A program made the translations under genes and the position numbers. Shown here piece after piece: positions 1 through 9,891 of a stretch of 64,000 bases of DNA; position 1 is the first letter of the stretch, and each line of letters starts with the position of its first letter. This DNA is from Ophiura sarsii (lineage: Eukaryota > Echinodermata > Ophiuroidea > Amphilepidida > Ophiuridae): contig CM069444.1 in assembly GCA_035610835.1 (NCBI GenBank), positions 3,602,875 through 3,666,874 on the forward strand, given 5' to 3'. Under the pieces are notes generated by a model. The model worked only from the letters and a program-made list of their open reading frames with translations, made no database searches and was not told the origin of the DNA.

Positions 1-515
1 TTTCAATTTTTTTCTGACCAAACAGGCTAGATAGGCATTTAGATGAATCTTTTAGGCATAATTTGATACCAGATTTGCCCCCTAACAACAAAGATAAACC
101 ATGATTAGCACCATTTGAAGGAAAATATCCCATTTTCAAAAGTCGCATTTCGAATACACAGCACGAGAAGAAAAGACCAATATTGGGGTATCTCTGTGTG
201 TTTGTATAGCCAGGATTGACGGCTATCGATCGCACAGCGCATCAGTTTAAATTTGAATTAGCCCGCGCATTGAGGGATATGCGCGGTGATCAGTACGGGA
301 TAAATACGGCATATGTGTGTGTTAACAATTGGCCCTTTCTTCTCGTGCTGTGTAATGGAAATGCGACTTTTGAAAATGGGATATTTTCCTTTAAATGGTG
401 CTAATCATGGTTTATCTTTGTTGTTAGGGGGCAAATTTGGTATCAAATTATGCCTAGAAGATTCGTCTAAATGCCTATTTAGTCTGTTTGGTCAAAGACA
501 AATTAAAAGTTAATC
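1..515. mobile_element. Foldback (long inverted repeat) element at left window edge
   Basis: Bases about 1-186 and about 330-515 are inverted copies of each other with only scattered mismatches; for example 'ccccctaacaacaaagataa' at 79-98 has its reverse complement in the right arm. The middle of about 140 bp is unrelated to the arms and contains no convincing coding sequence. The left end may lie outside the window. This is the shape of a non-autonomous foldback or MITE-type DNA transposon. The short reading frames inside the arms are not supported as genes. Confidence 0.7.
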
Positions 516-560
516 AAAATGACATAAACAAAGTGGTATACTTTCTTTTGTTGAACCCTT

Positions 561-1310
561 TATATACCGGTCGACAAAGGAGGCGCTAGTATAAGTATTA
601 AAATACTTAAAAACCGAGGATGGATCCCTTGGACAACCCCGCTTTGGTCACTGTACAGTTGAGAACACCATTTCATTTGTTTGGTTAATAAAATGACCTT
701 CTATGTAGGACAATACTATATATGACTTTTTGATATTCATGACCTACCTTCATTCGAGAAAAAAATGACGGCATCTTACGGCCGTATTTAAGCGAAACAA
801 TAGGTAAGGTTGGTCGGTCGAACGTTAAACTATTTTTCTAAATGTTCTTGATTTTTATAAACAAAAATTGTGAAACTTTTGAACAGTTTTCTGAAATTTG
901 GAGACATTTCAAAATAAATCAATCTCAAATTCGAATAAAATGGGTCTGCCGTGCCCGTGGGTACCATTTACATAGGCCTGTTATCGAAGACAGTTCAATG
1001 ACTCGAGCAGAATAAAACAAACAAATTCATCCTTACTGAATATTTGGCAAATTACCAGATTGTGGTATATAAATCACCACGCGCGATCGCGTTATTCTGC
1101 GTTCTACATCTTACTGCAAATCTATTTGCAAAGTGCATTATACATGTACGCGCGCTCAAAAGCAGTGCATCACACTAAAAAAAGTAAACAACTTGCCGGA
1201 TTAGTTATACTATAAATTGGTAAAAGATTTCTGATTTCGATTTGTATCAATAAAGTTAAGAAAATGCATTAAATTAACATTAAAAGTCATTTGGAACGAA
1301 ATAAAAACCC
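561..1310. repeat. Detached copy of the array's 750-bp segment
   Basis: This segment matches 2663-3413 almost base for base; I saw only one substitution and one A-run difference. It shares copy-1-specific variants, such as 'cagattgtgg' where copies 2 and 3 have 'cagatcgtgg'. It is flanked by tatata on the left and atatata on the right, which could be a target duplication. It contains a TATA-like 'ggtatataaatcacc' near 1064 and an AATAAA near 1247, so an LTR-like or other mobile origin is possible. No protein-coding signal was seen. Confidence 0.6.
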
Positions 1311-1492
1311 ATATATAGGATCACTAGGACAATTGAGTAATGGTGACTCGCTAGCATCTAGTGTGGTCCGCCCAAACAGCATGAAAAACCGATAAACTGT
1401 GGATAATGCACATTATCAGAGTAAAATTATGTGGATATGCAATAAGGGGTTGATATGTTGATCATAATGCATGCATCATCAAAATTCTATTC
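1311..1492. other. Unique left flank of the array, nothing recognised
   Basis: This stretch has no match to the sequence at the equivalent place in the other copies (left of 15701, 35376 and 61795). Similarity begins abruptly at about 1493. No reading frame, RNA gene or repeat was recognised in it. Confidence 0.5.
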
Positions 1493-1513
1493 TAAAATTC
1501 CAAAAAAATCTTC

Positions 1514-1780
1514 CTTAACCCTAACCCTACCCCCCACTTTTTTCAGAATTTTTTCTTCAATGTGGAAAATCGACCCAAATATCCCCCCGATATTTGATCC
1601 AGGGACCTCTCGCACCAAAGGCGAATAATTCCCCACTACGGCTGTCAAAGTTAGTTTGCGCAGTGTATTGCGCAAACTGTATGGGCTGGGTCCATTTTTT
1701 CATCCAAAAACTTCCACGTCGGGTGGTACCAACGTGCCCAGTCGTGGTATATTGTGGTATATGGTAGGGTTAGGGTTAAG
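1514..1780. repeat. Inverted pair of telomere-like motifs (copy 1)
   Basis: The motif 'ttaaccctaaccctacc' at 1515-1531 is repeated in inverse orientation as 'ggtagggttagggttaag' at 1763-1780. A perfect 10-bp hairpin, 'agtttgcgca' / 'tgcgcaaact', lies between them at 1653-1678. The same arrangement is found near 15722-15989, 35398-35669 and 61815-62080, and is absent from the deleted start of copy 4. Two TTAGGG units are too few to call a true interstitial telomere; this may be the inverted end of an old foldback element. Confidence 0.6.
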
Positions 1781-1959
1781 TCCCCCCTTAAAGCCACAAA
1801 TGTATGAATATTGCTCAATATCATGTATACCCCTTAACATTTAGTGTCTATCCCAATGTTTCAGGGGGCAAGGAACTCATTAAGATACTCAGATGTACTG
1901 TAAATTTAAGATGACGCCAAAATGGCCAATATATTGGTCAATGTATTTACCACCTGCTA

Positions 1960-2030
1960 GAGCCTAATTGCGACGGACGGGCCGGGCGACGGGGAGGAGG
2001 GGAGGTGACGGGTTTTTGGGGTTACATGGG
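1960..2030. other. GC-rich patch (gacgggccgggcgacggggagg)
   Basis: A GC-rich island of about 70 bp in otherwise AT-rich DNA, present in copies 1, 2, 3 and 5 (near 16170, 35860 and 63170) and lost in copy 4. No gene or known site is recognised. The following 2031-2660 contains short repeats and no coding signal that I can support. Confidence 0.3.
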
Positions 2031-2662
2031 ATATCCCTAAGAAAACATCTTTGTGAATCTATTTGTTTTAAACGATACTCGCACCACCCGCAGGGAACTA
2101 AAATCAAGACATCGTAATTATAAATCAGAACTATTAATATCATTTACGTCTTCAAATTATTGCAACATAAATTGATTTAGAAGCTCGCAAAAATGGCGAA
2201 AAATTACGTCCTTCCATTGAGTGTAACTCATACACTCTACAATTAAAATTGTTGATAGTACACCTGTATTTAATAAGTATAGCATAATAGTATCATATAA
2301 TACACTTTAGTGTATTTTTATGAGGTGTTGCAATATAAGCAGAATACCACCATTGGATTGTGTATCATTTTGTACAAAGTGTGAGTGTGAAATACCGATT
2401 CTAAATTCATTTCTGCTAGCAAATAAAGGGTTTTATCAATCTATCTTTATTTTTGTTCCGCGTATTTTAATTGAAAACAAACCACACATTTGAAAAGGGA
2501 GAAATTTGCAGTTAGACGCTTCAGTGGTTTATTCATTTAAATGGTTGGTGGCCAAAGGGATGGGAGAGGATCCTCGGGATCGACCCTAATTATTTAATCA
2601 ACACCTTGGTCCCTCGGCAGATTTTAATTTTGTTTTGGGTATTCAAGAGTGTGACTAATACA

Positions 2663-3413
2663 TATATACCGGTCGACAAAGGAGGCGCTAGTATAAGTAT
2701 TAAAATACTTAAAAACCGAGGATGGATCCCTTGGACAACCCCGCTTTGGTCACTGTACAGTTGAGAACACCATTTCATTTGTTTGGTTAGTAAAATGACC
2801 TTCTATGTAGGACAATACTATATATGACTTTTTGATATTCATGACCTACCTTCATTCGAGAAAAAAATGACGGCATCTTACGGCCGTATTTAAGCGAAAC
2901 AATAGGTAAGGTTGGTCGGTCGAACGTTAAACTATTTTTCTAAATGTTCTTGATTTTTATAAACAAAAATTGTGAAACTTTTGAACAGTTTTCTGAAATT
3001 TGGAGACATTTCAAAATAAATCAATCTCAAATTCGAATAAAATGGGTCTGCCGTGCCCGTGGGTACCATTTACATAGGCCTGTTATCGAAGACAGTTCAA
3101 TGACTCGAGCAGAATAAAACAAACAAATTCATCCTTACTGAATATTTGGCAAATTACCAGATTGTGGTATATAAATCACCACGCGCGATCGCGTTATTCT
3201 GCGTTCTACATCTTACTGCAAATCTATTTGCAAAGTGCATTATACATGTACGCGCGCTCAAAAGCAGTGCATCACACTAAAAAAAGTAAACAACTTGCCG
3301 GATTAGTTATACTATAAATTGGTAAAAGATTTCTGATTTCGATTTGTATCAATAAAGTTAAGAAAATGCATTAAATTAACATTAAAAGTCATTTGGAACG
3401 AAATAAAAAACCC
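2663..3413. repeat. 750-bp segment within copy 1
   Basis: This segment matches the detached copy at 561-1310. Counterparts lie at 16871-17614, 36551-37300 and 63861 onward; copy 4 keeps only about the last 165 bp (49342-49513). A TATA-like 'tatataaatcaccacgcgcg' (near 3168) and AATAAA-type signals (near 3106 and 3348) are on the plus strand, opposite to the exons. Its function is unknown; a solo-LTR-like origin is possible but no clear terminal TG...CA ends were found. Confidence 0.5.
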
Positions 3414-3748
3414 GACATGCATAAGAAAGGGAATACATGATGTACATTAAGTATGTTTGCTTGGCTATCGGGTGGTTTGGAGGGACAGGTCCACAATGGA
3501 CCTGGTGATCCATTATAACACCATTCATGTACCAAAAAGACTACACGGCTGAACAATAACAGGAAAGTTAACCTGTGACTGAACCTTAACCGCCAAAGCG
3601 TGTTCTGGGGAATTCAACTATCAGGGGAGAATACTTTTTCGTCAGCGCATGATAGCCAACGTGATCGCGGCATGAGATAGTAGTGTGGTGTTTTGAGGTG
3701 CAGAGGAAAGTTTGGGGTTAATAACCTGTAAATCACCGTAATACTTAC

Positions 3749-3890
3749 GACATCCATGAATCTGTACACGGAGACTGATTGATGTTACGAAATCCATTGG
3801 GTAGATGCGTAGTGCCGTTGCGTCCAATATGGGTTGGGGCAAAAGAACTTCGAACGGTGCGTCCGCCTTTTCAGGTTTGACAATGAAAAT
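3749..3890 (-). CDS. Copy 1: discoidin domain 2, C-terminal exon (142 bp)
   Basis: This exon codes for the second half of an F5/8 type C (discoidin) domain. On the minus strand the acceptor 'tccgtag' precedes IFIVKPEKADAPFEVLLPQP, followed by ATALRIYPMDF and the closing SLRVQIHGC. The pattern 'RIYP ... LR.Q..GC' is the standard domain end, and the final Cys is expected to pair with the Cys at the domain start. The donor is 'tgtc|gtaagt', leaving one base (phase 1). That base joins the Thr-rich exon of the next downstream copy as CCA (Pro). In copy 1 no such downstream exon is seen inside the window. Reading through the donor would give a 36-residue tail and a stop at 3642. Confidence 0.85.
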
Positions 3891-4080
3891 CTACGGAATC
3901 ATAAAATGGTAACCCAAGTTATACTTCGTTGTATTCAAAACGTAGCTTAAGGCCTATAAATCTAACGACAAATACGTTACATATATAACATCTGTCGGTC
4001 AAATTCCTTTTACAGACCCGGTACACTGTAACGCAAATGGTAACTATTATTCATGTTCAAAGAGAGTTAAATGCGCTAAC

Positions 4081-4385
4081 CTGTCGTTCTTTGCTGCCGA
4101 TATCTGTTTTTAATACAGTTAGCCATTCATCACTGACGCCTTCTTGTGAATAAGTAATGTAGAATTGGGAAACATACGAATCAGCAAAACCTTGTGTGAG
4201 GACAGTGTTGATATCATACGGCGAATTGAAATTAAATTGAAGATATTCCTCGCCGGTTTCATCGGTTTTTGGTGTCCACGGGATACCATCGAGACGTCCC
4301 ATTACTTCTTCGCTATCGACTGTTTCGCTTTGTGAGGAATACACTATTTGGTCGTCCTCAACATCTATGGTCTCCAAGCAGACGG
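4081..4385 (-). CDS. Copy 1: discoidin domain 2, N-terminal exon (305 bp)
   Basis: This exon codes for about 101 residues that open the second F5/8 type C domain. The acceptor is 'attctacag' and the donor 'cgacag|gttagc'. The sequence begins VCLETIDVEDDQIVYSSQSE, the conserved first Cys plus the strand that normally holds 'I.D..I.ASS'. It continues with RLDGIPWTPK and YLQFNFNSPYDINTVLTQG, which match the family's 'AR L...W.P....YLQVDL...I..V.TQG', and then QFYITYSQEG. It starts in phase 1, completed by the G of the previous exon, and ends in phase 0. Discoidin domains bind phospholipid or glycan ligands; the ligand here is unknown. Confidence 0.9.
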
Positions 4386-4759
4386 CTGTAGAATATGGTT
4401 AACAATAATATTTAAGATTATATAACATTCGAACTTGAAGTTTTGAAATGTTCGGGCAGTAATATTTAGCATTTCACTATTAATATTTGGATACGGCATC
4501 GCAAAAAAAAAAATCTCGTGACACATTTAGCATGTTTAGTGTCAAATGAATTTACCTTTTTAAAAATCCCAGTAAACTCAGATTTCACTCCTGGGTAAAA
4601 TACGTAGCAATGTACACATGTACATTGAATATTCATATATAGTGATTTAATCTTTGGCAGTATGGGCTTATTCACTATGAAGGGGAATTTTTCCCACTCT
4701 TTATTAATGTTAAGTCCTTTTTCTCGTGTAAAACCTTCATCTACAGCGTTTTAACTTAC
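4386..4759 (-). other. Intron between discoidin domains (copy 1, 374 bp)
   Basis: No coding sequence or recognisable element in this intron, which contains an A-run at 4503-4512. In copy 2 the counterpart (18588-18793) is shorter by about 160 bp; copies 3 and 4 (38274-38636, 50500-50841) retain most of it. Confidence 0.6.
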
Positions 4760-4901
4760 CGCATCCTGATAATTCAACCCGGAATTCAATTGGTCCGTTC
4801 GATGACAATGGGCGAAGACGAATTCTTTGGACATTTTCCAGAGGAGGATTTAGCTCTGTTTCTTGGAGGGTGTCGCTGTCTTTGCCATTGAGCTTAAATT
4901 T
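4760..4901 (-). CDS. Copy 1: discoidin domain 1, C-terminal exon (142 bp)
   Basis: Second half of the first F5/8 type C domain, exactly the same length as its counterpart in domain 2, which suggests the two domains arose by duplication. The acceptor 'actttatag' is followed by KFKLNGKDSDTLQETELNPP, then ENVQRIRLRPLSSNGPIEF and the closing RVELSGC. The donor is 'ggatgcg|gtaagt' (phase 1). The exon joins directly to the first residues of domain 2 (SGC-A-VC), so the two domains are adjacent with almost no linker. All four copies are identical here. Confidence 0.9.
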
Positions 4902-6389
4902 CTATAAAGTGAGAGATATCGTTATACAAGGTCGATAATATAAGGAACTAAAGATTGGGTATAAATATACTTCCAGTAACTGTCAAAACATAATTATAAC
5001 AATCATGTTTTCGTTCGGTTATCCCCAAGGTCTCTAAGATATGTTTGGATCCCCGTTTTATAGGAACATTATCTCATACATCTAATCAGATGTGTCCTAC
5101 GTCGTAAGGCAGACTGTAAAAATTATTAAAGAAAATGAAATTATTGATTTCTTCGTAAGACCTACTTCTGGGGTCCAGGCAAACTGTCAGTGGATTACAC
5201 TAAAGACAGTTTAATGTTCTTTGCTATAGGGCGTACGAAATCAATAAGTTTCAATCAGATATCTATAACAGCGTGTCCCAAAAAAACTGGGTTCAAAAGT
5301 TTGCGAGCTTATAATGAAATAAGTAGGAAACATGGATAGTTTATATTTACGAATATCAAACAAAATATACCTGACCTTAATTGGGTAAACTCGGAAACCA
5401 ATCCAATGTAAACTTTTTTGAAATACAAAGATTTGAATAGAGCGTGGTCAGAACCCATTTGTCCCGATTTAAGGAAAAAACCATCCGTGCGTTGCATGAA
5501 ACTGTGCGCTACACATATGTCCAGTATTCCCGGCATGGGGTTATTATTCTCCGAAAGAACTTAACAATAACTCGGACGGACTATAACAAAGAACACTTTG
5601 TTTTAATATTTATGTAAATAATGAACTTGTATTATTGCAATATGATCAAGATAATTTTGTTTACTGCCCAAGTCTTTGTAAAGAATGAATGCAAAGGCGA
5701 AACGTTGATTAAGTCACAACAATGCGCAATTGCAACACATCGGGGTGTTCATTGAAAAGTGGGACAAATGGGTTTTGACCACGCTCTATTAACATCTTTG
5801 TATTTCAAACAGTTTATATTGGATTAATCACAGATATCCCTAATTATGAACTATCCATGTTTCCTACCTTCTTAGTTATAAGCTCGCAAACTTTAGAACC
5901 CAGTTTTTTGGGACACGCTGTATACCTTGCATATATTCCGAAACAATTATATTATCCTTTCAAACAAAATTACCAAATGACAGCTCTTGCATTTGGCATA
6001 ATCTGTACCCAAAGAAGATTCCTTGCACAGACCAGCATGCTTAGGACCACTAACACTGCCGACAAGGCTTTCCCCCAAATAAACGGTGTCAAACATGTGT
6101 TAAAGTAATTAGCAGCTGCCATGAAAGTAGTCTGACTTACAACTGTGAAAGAAGTCGAATCCCAATCAAATAAAATTTACATGTGTTATTCAACAAACAA
6201 AAAATAGGGTCTTTAAGAGAACCAAGAGAGGACTGAAGTCACAGCAACTTCCTACTTGCAGCAGGTTCTTGAATACCATTGTTTATAAGCGTTTCATTGC
6301 AATGTTATGTCAAAGTATGCTGGTGATGCTCAAGTATTCTTCATTTTAGTGTACCTAAGCTCTTCCAAAAATGAAGTGTTTATACATAC
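4902..6389 (-). other. Intron splitting discoidin domain 1 (copy 1)
   Basis: An intron of 1488 bp that splits domain 1 in phase 0. It contains the mariner-type foldback element at 5268-5921. The remainder (4902-5267 and 5922-6389) is AT-rich with no supported gene. Confidence 0.7.
5268..5921. mobile_element. Mariner-type foldback element (copy 1)
   Basis: The ends are 'acagcgtgtcccaaaaaa' and its reverse complement 'ttttttgggacacgctgt', and inverted similarity continues inward with interruptions for roughly 250 bp on each side. The 'cagcgtgtccc' terminus resembles Tc1/mariner ends. No transposase frame remains. It sits at the same place in every copy (19298-19945, 39141-39792, 51346-51995), so it was present before the array was amplified. 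Confidence 0.75.
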
Positions 6390-6673
6390 CCGAGGTTTAT
6401 TGGAATCCTTCTTCGTAATGTACTGCCATTCAGGCTCTTCGCTATCGGTCAAATATTGAACGCTGAATTGAGTAACAGTGCCTTGGGTTGTTATAACGGT
6501 GATTTGACGTGGAAAGATGAGTCCAATTTCGATGTACTCTTTCTCACCGGTTGGTTTCCATGGATCTCCGTTTACTCGGCCCGTTCCGGCTTTCGTATTA
6601 CTTGTACTATAGGATATCATGCTATCCGGAATTTTTCCATCTGCAATACCCATCTGTTCTCGGCATATTTGAA
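6390..6673 (-). CDS. Copy 1: discoidin domain 1, N-terminal exon (284 bp)
   Basis: First half of the first F5/8 type C domain. After the acceptor 'ttatacacag' the exon reads VQICREQMGIADGKIPDSMI, which fits the family start 'C...LGM..G.I.D..I'. It then has GRVNGDPWKP and YIEIGLIFPRQITVITTQG, followed by QFSVQYLTDS and EWQYI. The donor is 'cctcgg|gtatg' (phase 0). The two leading bases TT complete a Val codon with the G left by the 48-bp Thr-rich exon. The protein is identical in all four copies, although silent differences exist. Confidence 0.92.
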
Positions 6674-7654
6674 CTGTGTATAAGCAATATGAAAATGATG
6701 TATTATAAATGAGGAGAGTTCAAAATCACTTGCATTAACTACTCTGTCATATAGGCAAACTTTACATTTAACTGTACTATCCTATTCGACAGTTCAAATT
6801 GATGACACAAGTCGATCATATTTACTTTGTAAACGTCGAAGCGCCGGGCTCAGCGCATTCGATTGATAAACGTAATATCGCAAGTGACGGTGTCACATTT
6901 TGGACAGCCCCTCACACCGATTGTCAGCTATTATAGTAGCACGTGGAGTAACTTTTAACGTGACTTGTAGACTGAACTAAGAAAAATCAAAAATACATGG
7001 ATTGTTGACTATTGATACACGAACAACTAGTCATTTCATGAGACCGAGATCTGTGTAGTGTACGAAATGGTTTGGCTTAAAAACATCCTCATGGCCACTT
7101 TTTATTTTGTTCGTGCACATGGAACGTAGGACAAGTGTATCACATTTCTTCAGTGTATTTCTAACACCTCGTGTGACGCTAAACCATGAAGTTATACGAA
7201 AGGAGTTACTTCTTGCCAGCATCAATGGAACGATGATGATCGCAGTGGTACTACACAAAAGAGGCTAAACCATTGATATAATGTGTATTGAACTGACAAT
7301 CACGGAGAGTTACCGCGAAAAAATCGATCTAGATTGACCAAGCAGAATTCCCACTCTTGATGGTCCGACGCTAGCGTGTTTCCCTCATTCATTGTACTAA
7401 AAATACCTATTTAGCTCAAAGCACTACTCATTTTAATAAATAACTACATGTTTTTGATATTGCAAATGTGTAAAAACCAAGCAAAAAACAATACATATGA
7501 TAACGAAACTATTGACAGGCAGTTGAATCATATTATAAGACGTGGATCAAAACGAAATAAAAAATAAGTTGATATTCAATATGTTGAACAGTTTATATTT
7601 CAACAGAAAAATGAGGCAAATCCGGGCACACTTAAAAAGTATATACAGAATACT

Positions 7655-8850
7655 TTGTTTTTGGCACCGGAGTGTGTATTTATGGGAGAAAAAGCAATGT
7701 TTGTAACCGGACTTGCTGCATCATTGATGACTGTTATTCTCAACTTCCACATTCGTCACTTAGGGCGGATTCGCCGCTTCCTTAGCCAGGAAGCGTGCCA
7801 TCATGCCGCCAGAGCGCTTGTTTTGTCTCGCATTGATTATGCCAATTCCCTTTTGTACGGAGCTCGTGAAGCTGATCTAAAACATTTGCAACGTATCCAA
7901 AATAAAGCTGCCAGACTAGTCTTTGCATGTGGACGAGACAGGTGCTCTGTCAAACTGTTGCGTTCCTTGCACTGGCTCCCACTCAAAGAAAGAATACATT
8001 TCGAAATCATGTTGCAGGTATATAAGTGCATATCTGGTACTGCTCCGGCTTATCTACAGAATCTAGTCACGTTGTACAATTATCCTGATACTACTAGAAG
8101 TAGGCACAGACTTCGTTCTTCATCTGACATAACGAAGCTTAATCCCGTTCGTTCCCACAAAAGAGCTGGTGATTGTTGTCTCACTGTTTTCGGACTTCAG
8201 CTCAGGACTGAATTTTTTATTGCGGGTTCAATCCATAGCCTACAAAAGCTCCCCGATCTTGAACTGAAAGTGGGTGATCATGTCATCAGGCCTTCACCTA
8301 ATGTGCGCAACCTGAACATCAGAAGAATTCAGCGCTATCTTGACAAGGACACTAAACACCATGTTGTCCGTGCTTTGATTTTATCTCGCTTGGACTATGT
8401 AATAGTCTACTATAGATGGCCTCAAATCTCAAGATCTCCGCCGCCTTTAATCCATCCAAAACAAAGCAGCCAAACTCATTTTTTCTGTTCCTAGACTAAC
8501 TAATCCTGTACCATTAATGAACAAACTTCATTGGCTCCAAATTCAAAACCGGATAAAATTCAACTCTGCCTGCTCATCTATAAGTGCCTCACTAAATCTG
8601 CCCCACCTATCTCATCAATAAAATTAGTTTAAAACCTGCTCTCTCCAGCGGTCCTCTCACCAGATCAGCCCAGGTCAGAACCCTCTTTGTTATCCCTGCT
8701 TGCAAGACATCCATTGGTGACAAAGCTTTTGCAGTTGCTGGACCTTCCATCTGGAACCGCCTGCTACAGAGTGTCCGTGAAGCCACATCTGTCAACCAGT
8801 TAGAAGTTGCTTACGACTCACTTATTTTGAAATATGTCTCTGTGTCTCTC
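7655..8850 (+). pseudogene. Decayed CR1/L2-like LINE reverse transcriptase C-terminal relic (copy 1)
   Basis: The plus-strand frame contains FLSQEACHHAARALVLSRID, YANSLLYGA, LKHLQRIQNKAARLVFACGR and LHWLPLKERIHFEIML. These match the region downstream of the catalytic motifs in CR1/L2-like LINE reverse transcriptases; the LINE at 23325 has HHVVRALVISRLDYGNLLLF and LQNNAARLI. A second, partly repeated fragment starts near 8270 (IRRIQRYLDKDTKHHVVRAL) and decays through frameshifts to a C-terminal piece near 8690-8800 (DKAFAVAGPSIWNRL). No catalytic YADD is present. It is a dead fragment in all copies. Confidence 0.8.
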
Positions 8851-8853
8851 ATT

Positions 8854-8880
8854 AATATATATATATATATATATATATAT
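8854..8880. repeat. AT dinucleotide microsatellite (copy 1)
   Basis: An (AT)n tract at the end of the LINE relic. Its length differs between copies (counterparts near 22875-22898, 42710-42731 and 54926-54939), as expected for replication slippage. Confidence 0.8.
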
Positions 8881-9062
8881 TGTGCGTTTAGATCTTTCAT
8901 TGAATAAGCGTATGTATCATTGATGAGCCAAGGAAAAAAAATCATAACATTTGTTTCCACATTTAAAACATGTATCGATTTTGACCAATCTTGTTGCATC
9001 TTGTGCGCAATGATGACTCATGACAAGTGGTCACTTGGGTTTAAAATGTCAATTTTCACTCC

Positions 9063-9310
9063 TATGAATTCAGTTGATAGCTAGTTGATATTTAGCTGAT
9101 ATGAACTCAGTTTAGCTGGTATGAATTCAATTTAGCCGGTATGAATTCAGTTTATCTGGTATAAATTCAGTTTAGCTGGTATCAGTTGAGCTGGTACGAT
9201 TTCAGTTTAGCTGGTATGAATTCAGTTTAGATGGTATGAATTCAGTTTAGATGGTATGAATTCAGTTTAGATGGTATAAATACAGTTTAGATGGTATGAT
9301 GGTATGAATA
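9063..9310. repeat. 20-bp minisatellite, about 12 units (copy 1)
   Basis: Tandem units of about 20 bp with consensus 'tatgaattcagtttagctgg', the outer units being more diverged. Counterparts lie at 23083-23324 (cut by a LINE), 42908-43155 and 55131-55370. There are no spacers, so it is not a CRISPR array. Confidence 0.85.
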
Positions 9311-9435
9311 GAGGTTAGCTGGTTGTTTATCATTATCAATATTTTCGAATTGACATAAACACTTCAGGCTCGAATTTATCTATGATATATACTCCCTATG
9401 CTAATGCACAGTGTAACAGGCTAAACATTGCTTAC

Positions 9436-9483
9436 CTGTGGTGGTAGTTATAACTGTGGTTGATACAATTGAGGTAGTTGTAC
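9436..9483 (-). CDS. Copy 1: Thr-rich linker exon 4 (48 bp)
   Basis: A 48-bp exon with acceptor 'ccaatgtag' and donor 'ccacag|gtaag', phase 1 at both ends. It codes for TTTSIVSTTVITTTT, a Thr/Ser/Val stretch likely to be O-glycosylated. Spliced to the 284-bp exon it gives TTTT-VQICREQM, leading straight into discoidin domain 1. Short size alone would make it doubtful; the matching phases, clean splice sites and shared composition with the other linker exons support it. It is identical in all four copies (24880-24927, 43281-43328, 55494-55541). Confidence 0.75.
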
Positions 9484-9870
9484 CTACATTGGAAAAAATA
9501 GGAAGAACAATTCAACATTATATTATTGTATATCGCATTATAGGTGGCCTTCCACTTCGGTAGTTTATAATTAAACCAGAAGTCTTAGATATTTTCTCTC
9601 TTCGGATTATTAAAGGGATATTTAAAATGCCATTCAAATAAATTCCCAACACAAGTCAATCCGATAAAGGATTACACAAATACAGAAGCCTAAAGACAAA
9701 TAAAACCAAAAAACTAACACAACCACCTTTTCGGGGTACCGAGGTTTAAAAAAACCCACGTGATCAAAACAAGTATCCTTAGTAACACAATATTTTGGCC
9801 AAATTACTGAGCGGATGAAATAACTTTGATAAAAGTTACTTTGATATCTAGATCCATTAATAAGTATTAC

Positions 9871-9891
9871 CTGGTGTAGTACTTTGTTCCA
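9871..9891 (-). other. Possible 21-bp micro-exon, or relic of the 171-bp exon
   Basis: The sequence around 9847-9890 repeats the 3' end and donor of the 171-bp Thr-rich exon ('taagtattacctggtgtagt'). If the 'cccaaag' to its right acted as an acceptor, a 21-bp exon in phase 1 would add EQSTTP in frame. The acceptor is weak. Counterparts: 25315-25335, 43716-43736, 55929-55949. It may simply be a decayed duplicate. Confidence 0.3.

Larger units (their letters stand above)
6674..9435 (-). other. Intron between Thr-rich linker and discoidin 1 (copy 1)
   Basis: An intron of 2762 bp. Bases 6674-7654 hold nothing I recognise: a minus-strand frame at 7031-7258 is broken by single-base indels in copies 3 and 4. 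The rest contains the RT relic at 7655-8850, an AT dinucleotide tract at 8854-8880 and the 20-bp minisatellite at 9063-9310. Confidence 0.65.

Noticed and set aside
1656..1844. Plus-strand 62-codon frame repeated at unit heads
   Set aside because: It runs through a hairpin and the telomere-like motif and shows no protein character.
3642..3748. Read-through of the discoidin 2 exon to a stop, as a possible terminal exon
   Set aside because: The clean 'c|gtaagt' donor and in-frame join to the next cassette are a better explanation; the tail has no domain character.
7031..7258. Minus-strand 75-codon frame with a hydrophobic start, present in each copy
   Set aside because: Single-base indels change its end in copies 3 and 4, there are no splice sites in the right phase, and it matches no family I recognise.
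7655..8494. The 279-codon plus-strand frame as a functional gene
   Set aside because: It is a fusion of decayed LINE RT fragments without catalytic motifs, and is frameshifted or stopped in other copies.
9063..9310. Regularly spaced 20-bp repeats as a CRISPR array
   Set aside because: The units are directly adjacent with no spacers, and the context is an animal intron.
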